Positions 60,776 through 64,000 of a stretch of DNA of 64,000 bases are shown in pieces (position 1 is the first letter of the stretch; every line of letters starts with the position of its first letter). The translations under genes were made by a program, and so were the position numbers. The notes under the pieces were generated by a model, which ran no database searches, was not told the origin of the DNA, and saw only the letters and a program-made list of their open reading frames with translations. The stretch lies in the NCBI GenBank assembly GCA_026397915.1, contig JAPLTX010000008.1:62001-126000 (forward strand). Reading direction: 5' to 3'. Source of the stretch: Verrucomicrobiota bacterium (GTDB lineage: Bacteria > Verrucomicrobiota > Verrucomicrobiia > CAIQCK01).

Positions 60776-62488
60776 GTGAACACACACACTCATCCCATCA
60801 CACGGCGCGAGTTTATCGGCAACACGGCGGCAGCGGCAGGAATGCTCGCGACGCCTTCGCTCTTGGGCGCGGAGGCGGAGGTTTCGGAGCGGCAGAAAGT
60901 GGAGGCGGCGATTCCGACGAAGGCGTTCGCAACACCGCGAAAGCCACGAAAGCTCCTCATCTTCGACCACAACGTCGGCTACGGCGGACATCCCTCCAGC
61001 CGCACGGCGAACCTCGCGTTCGAGTTGATGGGCCGGAAGACGGGCGCGTTTGAGACGGTGGTGAGCCGCGACCCGGCGGTGTTCAAGCCAGAGAGCCTGC
61101 GGCAGTTCGATGCGGTCTTCTTCAACAACAATGTCGGCAATCTTTTCGAGGACGCCGCGTTGCGACAGAGCCTCGTCGAGTTCGTGGTTGCTGGCGGCGG
61201 GATGATGGGCGTGCACGGCACGTCGGTGGCGTTCACGCGCTGGCCGGGCGCAGTGGAGGATTGGCCGGAGTTCGGCGTCATGCTCGGCGGACGCGGCGCG
61301 AACCACCGTGCCAACACGGAGCACGTGTTCATCAAACTCGACGACCCGGAGCATCCGCTGAACGCGCCGTTCGGCGGCAATGGTTTCGATTACCGCTCGG
61401 AGTTCTTCCGCGTCCACGAGCCGTATTCGCGAAACCGCCTGCGCGTGCTCTTCAGCATAGACACGGCGAAGACCGATCTCAGCGAAGGCGGCAAGCGCAC
61501 CAAGATGGAACGCGCCGACAACGACTACGCGCTGGCTTGGGCGCGGAACTACGGCCGCGGGCGGACGTTTTACTGCACCATTGCGCACAACCCCTATGTC
61601 TTCTGGGACCCGACGATGCTGCGGTTCTATCTCGCGGCGGCGCAGTTTGTGCTGGGCGATCTGCCGTGCCCGACGATACCGAGCGCGAGGCTGACGCCCG
61701 CCATCCGCGCGCAGGAGAAACTCGGCTGGCGGCTCGGCATTGAGGCTTACACGTTCCACAAGTTCACGCTGTTCGAGACCATCGAGAAGACCGCGCAACT
61801 CGGCCTGCCGTTCATGGGCGGGCTGAGCTTCCAGAAGGTCAGCAAGGAGATTCCGAAGAACTTCGACCCGCAGCTCACCGACGCCGAACTGCGGCAAATC
61901 CGTCTGAAGCTCGACGCGGCCGGCGTGCGGCTGCTGACCTATTACATCCACAACATCCCCGGCGACGAGGCGGGCTGCCGGCGTGTGTTCGAGTTCGGGC
62001 GGAAGATCGGCATTGAGACGTTCATGTCCGAGCCGGCACCGGAGGCGCTCGACACCATCGGGAAGTTCTGCGACGCCTACGACATCAACGTGGCCATCCA
62101 CAACCACGACCAGAAAGGCTCGCCGCTCTACTGGCAGCCGGAGGGCGTGCTCAAGGCGTGCGAGGGCCGCACCAAGCATCTCGGCGCGTGCGGCGACCTC
62201 GGCTACTGGATGCGCGCCGGCATTGATCCGCTGAAGGCGTTGCGGACGCTCAAGGACCGCCTCATCACCGTCCAGATGCACGACCTGAACGAACTGATGG
62301 CCGAGGGCCACGACGTGCCGTGGGGCACCGGCGTCGGCAAGACGGAGGAATTTCTCCGCGAGATGCACCGGCTCGGCATCAAGCCCACGATGTTCGGCCT
62401 CGAATACTCCTACAACTGGCTCGACTCGCTGCCGGAGATCACGCGCTGCGTGGAGTTCTTCAACGACGTAAGTTTGAAGCTCAAGTAG
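60776..62488 (+). CDS. Tat-exported ThuA / xylose-isomerase-like fusion protein
   Basis: A 570-residue two-domain protein with a GTG start and Tat signal (ITRREFIGNTAAAAGML). Domain 1 (about 55-300) is ThuA-like (KLLIFDHNVGYGGHPS; GGGMMGVHGTSVAFTRWP; VHEPYSRNRLRVLFSID; YGRGRTFYCTIAHNPYVF). Domain 2 (about 320-570) is a sugar phosphate isomerase/epimerase-type TIM barrel (GWRLGIEAYTFHKFTLFETI; VRLLTYYIHNIPGDE; AIHNHDQKG; TVQMHDLNE; GLEYSYNW) with the His/Asp/Glu spread of metal-binding family members. ThuA and such barrels occur together in PVC sugar-catabolism genes. A single fused, exported chain may remodel a keto- or disaccharide derivative. Confidence 0.87.
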   Translation: MNTHTHPITRREFIGNTAAAAGMLATPSLLGAEAEVSERQKVEAAIPTKAFATPRKPRKLLIFDHNVGYGGHPSSRTANLAFELMGRKTGAFETVVSRDPAVFKPESLRQFDAVFFNNNVGNLFEDAALRQSLVEFVVAGGGMMGVHGTSVAFTRWPGAVEDWPEFGVMLGGRGANHRANTEHVFIKLDDPEHPLNAPFGGNGFDYRSEFFRVHEPYSRNRLRVLFSIDTAKTDLSEGGKRTKMERADNDYALAWARNYGRGRTFYCTIAHNPYVFWDPTMLRFYLAAAQFVLGDLPCPTIPSARLTPAIRAQEKLGWRLGIEAYTFHKFTLFETIEKTAQLGLPFMGGLSFQKVSKEIPKNFDPQLTDAELRQIRLKLDAAGVRLLTYYIHNIPGDEAGCRRVFEFGRKIGIETFMSEPAPEALDTIGKFCDAYDINVAIHNHDQKGSPLYWQPEGVLKACEGRTKHLGACGDLGYWMRAGIDPLKALRTLKDRLITVQMHDLNELMAEGHDVPWGTGVGKTEEFLREMHRLGIKPTMFGLEYSYNWLDSLPEITRCVEFFNDVSLKLK

Positions 62489-62500
62489 CCGCCTCCACCG

Positions 62501-63664
62501 CTACTCACGCGTTGGTTTGGGCGCGGCGGGCCGGACCGGCTCCGGTTTCACCACGTCAACCGTAACCGGGTCCATGTTGCGCGCGGCCCAGCCGCGAAAG
62601 TTGCCGGCGACGTGATGTTTCGCGGGATCGCCTTCACAACGGATGTTGCCGCCCTTGGCACCACCACCGCGGACGAGACAGCCGGAAACGTAGCAACCCG
62701 CCGCCGTGGGAGTGAACCGGATCGAAGCGCAGGCGGAGTGGCCTGTCTGGCCGGGGTCGCCTTCGCGGAAGTTGCCGAGGATGTTGAGCGCGGTGAGATG
62801 CGCGCCGACGCTGCCAACATTGACGCCGTCGAGCTTGTTGCCTTCGATCCACGCGTCGCGCAGCACGACAGTGGAGGCAACCTTCGGCGAAATGAAAACG
62901 CCGTGGCCGCCGTTCGCCTCCGACCAGAAGGAAGAGACAAAGCAGCCCGCGGAGAAATCCTTCGAGGCGATGGTGAAGCCGTTGCCTTTGTTGTGCATGG
63001 CCACGCAGCCGTCGTAAGCGCCGGCGTTGCAGTCCACGATCTGCCAACCGTCGCCGTCGTTGGTGGTGGCGGAACAATCGCGAAAGTTGCCGCCCTGGCA
63101 TTTCTCCAGAACGAAACCGTGGGAGAGCGCGTTCTCGGCGTTGACGCGCTGGATGGCGTTGGGCCGGCCGCTGATCTTGAACGCGGTGAACCCGTGCTGC
63201 GCCTGTTTGTTGGCGTCGAGCGTGAGGCCGGAGATGAGCACGTGCGAGGCGATGTTGACGTGCATGACGCTCTCCATCGGTTGGCCGGCGCGGAGGCGGG
63301 CGTATTCGCCCTGAATGACGAGCGCGGAGTTCCACGAATAGGAACCCATCTGGATGTTGATCGGCTGGCTGACGAGATAGGTGCCGCGCGGGATGACGAC
63401 GGTGATCGGCGCCATGCCGGGATAATCCTTGTTCCCCTTGTAGGCGACTACGCGCTTGTGCACGCCCGTGGGACAAAGCGCGGCGGCGATGGCGGCTTGG
63501 ATGGCCTTGGTGTCGTCCGCTTTGCCGTCGCCAACCGCGCCGAAGTCGCGGACATCGTAAGCAGCGGGCGGCGGTGCGGGCTGCTCAGCGAGGCTGAGTC
63601 CGCAACTCAACGCGAGTGTCGCAAGGAGCCAGAGTTTGCGCGTTGCGAAGGAGGCGTAGTTCAT
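62501..63664 (-). CDS. Exported pectate-lyase-superfamily beta-helix protein
   Basis: A 387-residue secreted right-handed beta-helix. ATG 63664 has AGGAG upstream. Signal peptide (LWLLATLALSCGLSLAEQ), then AAYDVRDFGAVGDGKADDTK, the hallmark opening of the Pectate_lyase_3 (glycan-depolymerase-like) superfamily. The rungs are rich in Asn and Gly (KGNGFTIASKDFSAGC; GGHGVFISPKV; KLDGVNVGSVGAHL). The C-terminus is Pro-rich (KPEPVRPAAPKPT). It is convergent with the ThuA fusion (12-base gap). Activity is probably on a polysaccharide backbone; lyase versus hydrolase cannot be told. Confidence 0.86.
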   Translation of the reverse strand: MNYASFATRKLWLLATLALSCGLSLAEQPAPPPAAYDVRDFGAVGDGKADDTKAIQAAIAAALCPTGVHKRVVAYKGNKDYPGMAPITVVIPRGTYLVSQPINIQMGSYSWNSALVIQGEYARLRAGQPMESVMHVNIASHVLISGLTLDANKQAQHGFTAFKISGRPNAIQRVNAENALSHGFVLEKCQGGNFRDCSATTNDGDGWQIVDCNAGAYDGCVAMHNKGNGFTIASKDFSAGCFVSSFWSEANGGHGVFISPKVASTVVLRDAWIEGNKLDGVNVGSVGAHLTALNILGNFREGDPGQTGHSACASIRFTPTAAGCYVSGCLVRGGGAKGGNIRCEGDPAKHHVAGNFRGWAARNMDPVTVDVVKPEPVRPAAPKPTRE

Positions 63665-63792
63665 AATAAATCTCCTGTTCGAGAACGGCAGCGTATCAGC
63701 CGCCAAATGCGCGCCAAGCAGAAAATTCCCACTCCGCACCCTGTCGAACTGGTTGAATTTTTCGTCGAAGGCGGAGAATATCTTCAGTCATT
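63665..63792. promoter_or_regulatory. Divergent intergenic region
   Basis: 128 bases between divergent starts of the beta-helix gene and the Gfo/Idh/MocA gene, so it should hold both promoters. No clear operator was seen. Confidence 0.4.
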
Positions 63793-64000
63793 GTGAACAC
63801 ACGCACTCAGCGGATCACCCGCCGCCAGTTCCTTGGCCGCGCGACGATGATGTCAGGCGTTGTCGCGGCACCGTGGATCATTCCCGCGTTGGCGCGGGGC
63901 GCGAACGGCGCCGTGCCACCGAGCGACCGCGTGACCATCGGCTTGATCGGCCGCGGATGCATGGGTCGGGGGCATCTGCACCTGCTCGTAGGCCGGCGCG
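63793..64000 (+). CDS. Tat-exported Gfo/Idh/MocA oxidoreductase (partial)
   Basis: The first 69 residues are inside the window; the rest lies beyond the right edge. From GTG 63793 the frame reads a Tat signal (ITRRQFLGRATMMSGVVAA), then PSDRVTIGLIGRGCMGRGHL, the N-terminal Rossmann motif (G-x-G-x-x-G type) of exported Gfo/Idh/MocA proteins common in PVC bacteria. The leader (NTRTQRITRR) strongly resembles that of the ThuA fusion (NTHTHPITRR). The GTG codon and the upstream TTGTGAACACAC are also shared between the two, suggesting related leaders. Confidence 0.88.
   Translation, partial: MNTRTQRITRRQFLGRATMMSGVVAAPWIIPALARGANGAVPPSDRVTIGLIGRGCMGRGHLHLLVGRR

Noticed and set aside
57706-61053. 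Plus-strand open frame of 1115 codons opposite the sulfatase-GH fusion
   Set aside because: Shadow of a GC-rich gene; the minus frame has complete catalytic motifs, the plus frame has none.
1-64000. CRISPR arrays, tRNA/rRNA genes and transposases
   Set aside because: No regular spacer-repeat series, cloverleaf-like segment or DDE/HUH transposase was seen on either strand; the repeats present are short palindromes without their own genes.

Overview
This is a GC-rich bacterial window with closely packed genes, many 4-base ATGA start/stop overlaps, no rRNA, tRNA, CRISPR array or transposase that I could see, and no intergenic gap longer than about 235 bases. The gene content points to the PVC superphylum, most likely Verrucomicrobia of the Pedosphaera/Limisphaera type and less likely a planctomycete. 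The signs are many exported sulfatases, Tat-exported Gfo/Idh/MocA and ThuA proteins, an HzsA-like HEAT/discoidin/heme protein, URO-D-family proteins in a catabolic setting, and interspersed palindromic repeats. The taxonomy is an inference.

Layout. 1-5.4 kb: surface-polysaccharide biosynthesis (RmlD-like reductase cut by the left edge, zinc-binding C-methyltransferase, two group-1/GT4 glycosyltransferases, small methyltransferase). 5.5-6.5 kb: parB without an adjacent parA. 6.5-42.4 kb: a one-strand sulfatase island with 14 sulfatase genes. Interleaved with them are a GH29-like fucosidase, an NHL propeller protein, a nitrilase-family hydrolase, a Tat-exported fucose-isomerase-like protein, a URO-D-family protein, a 1241-residue HEAT/F5-8/PD40/heme protein, a CBM9-like protein, a FIST protein, a propeller protein and an agarase-like hydrolase. 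42.5-43.6 kb: a GT87-like membrane protein. 43.8-52.9 kb: a second catabolic run (URO-D family, Gfo/Idh/MocA, NahK-like sugar kinase, heparinase II/III-like lyase, an unassigned secreted protein with the look of an alpha/alpha-barrel, GHL10-like hydrolase). 53.2-54.6 kb: neutral-ceramidase-like Tat protein. 54.6-60.6 kb, minus strand: ABC ATPase, FtsX-like permease and a membrane-anchored partner, preceded by a 969-residue sulfatase fused to a GH5-like glycosidase. 60.8-64 kb: ThuA/xylose-isomerase-like fusion, pectate-lyase-like beta-helix protein, and the start of a Tat-exported Gfo/Idh/MocA oxidoreductase.

How the genes may work together. Fifteen sulfatases, all keeping the Cys of the formylglycine motif, plus glycosidases, a lyase and a hexosamine-kinase-like enzyme suggest stepwise removal of sulfate and sugars from complex sulfated glycans outside the cytoplasm. 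The fucosidase-like and fucose-isomerase-like proteins hint at fucose-containing substrates. The heparinase-like and NahK-like proteins hint at uronic-acid/hexosamine glycans. No formylglycine-generating enzyme, SusC/D pair, TonB receptor, sugar transporter or regulator lies in the window, so those functions must be encoded elsewhere.

The least ordinary signal is the way short palindromic or interspersed repeats have become part of genes. They form in-frame inserts in three proteins, supply the signal-peptide coding of two unrelated sulfatases, contain a stop codon, and contain a Shine-Dalgarno sequence.
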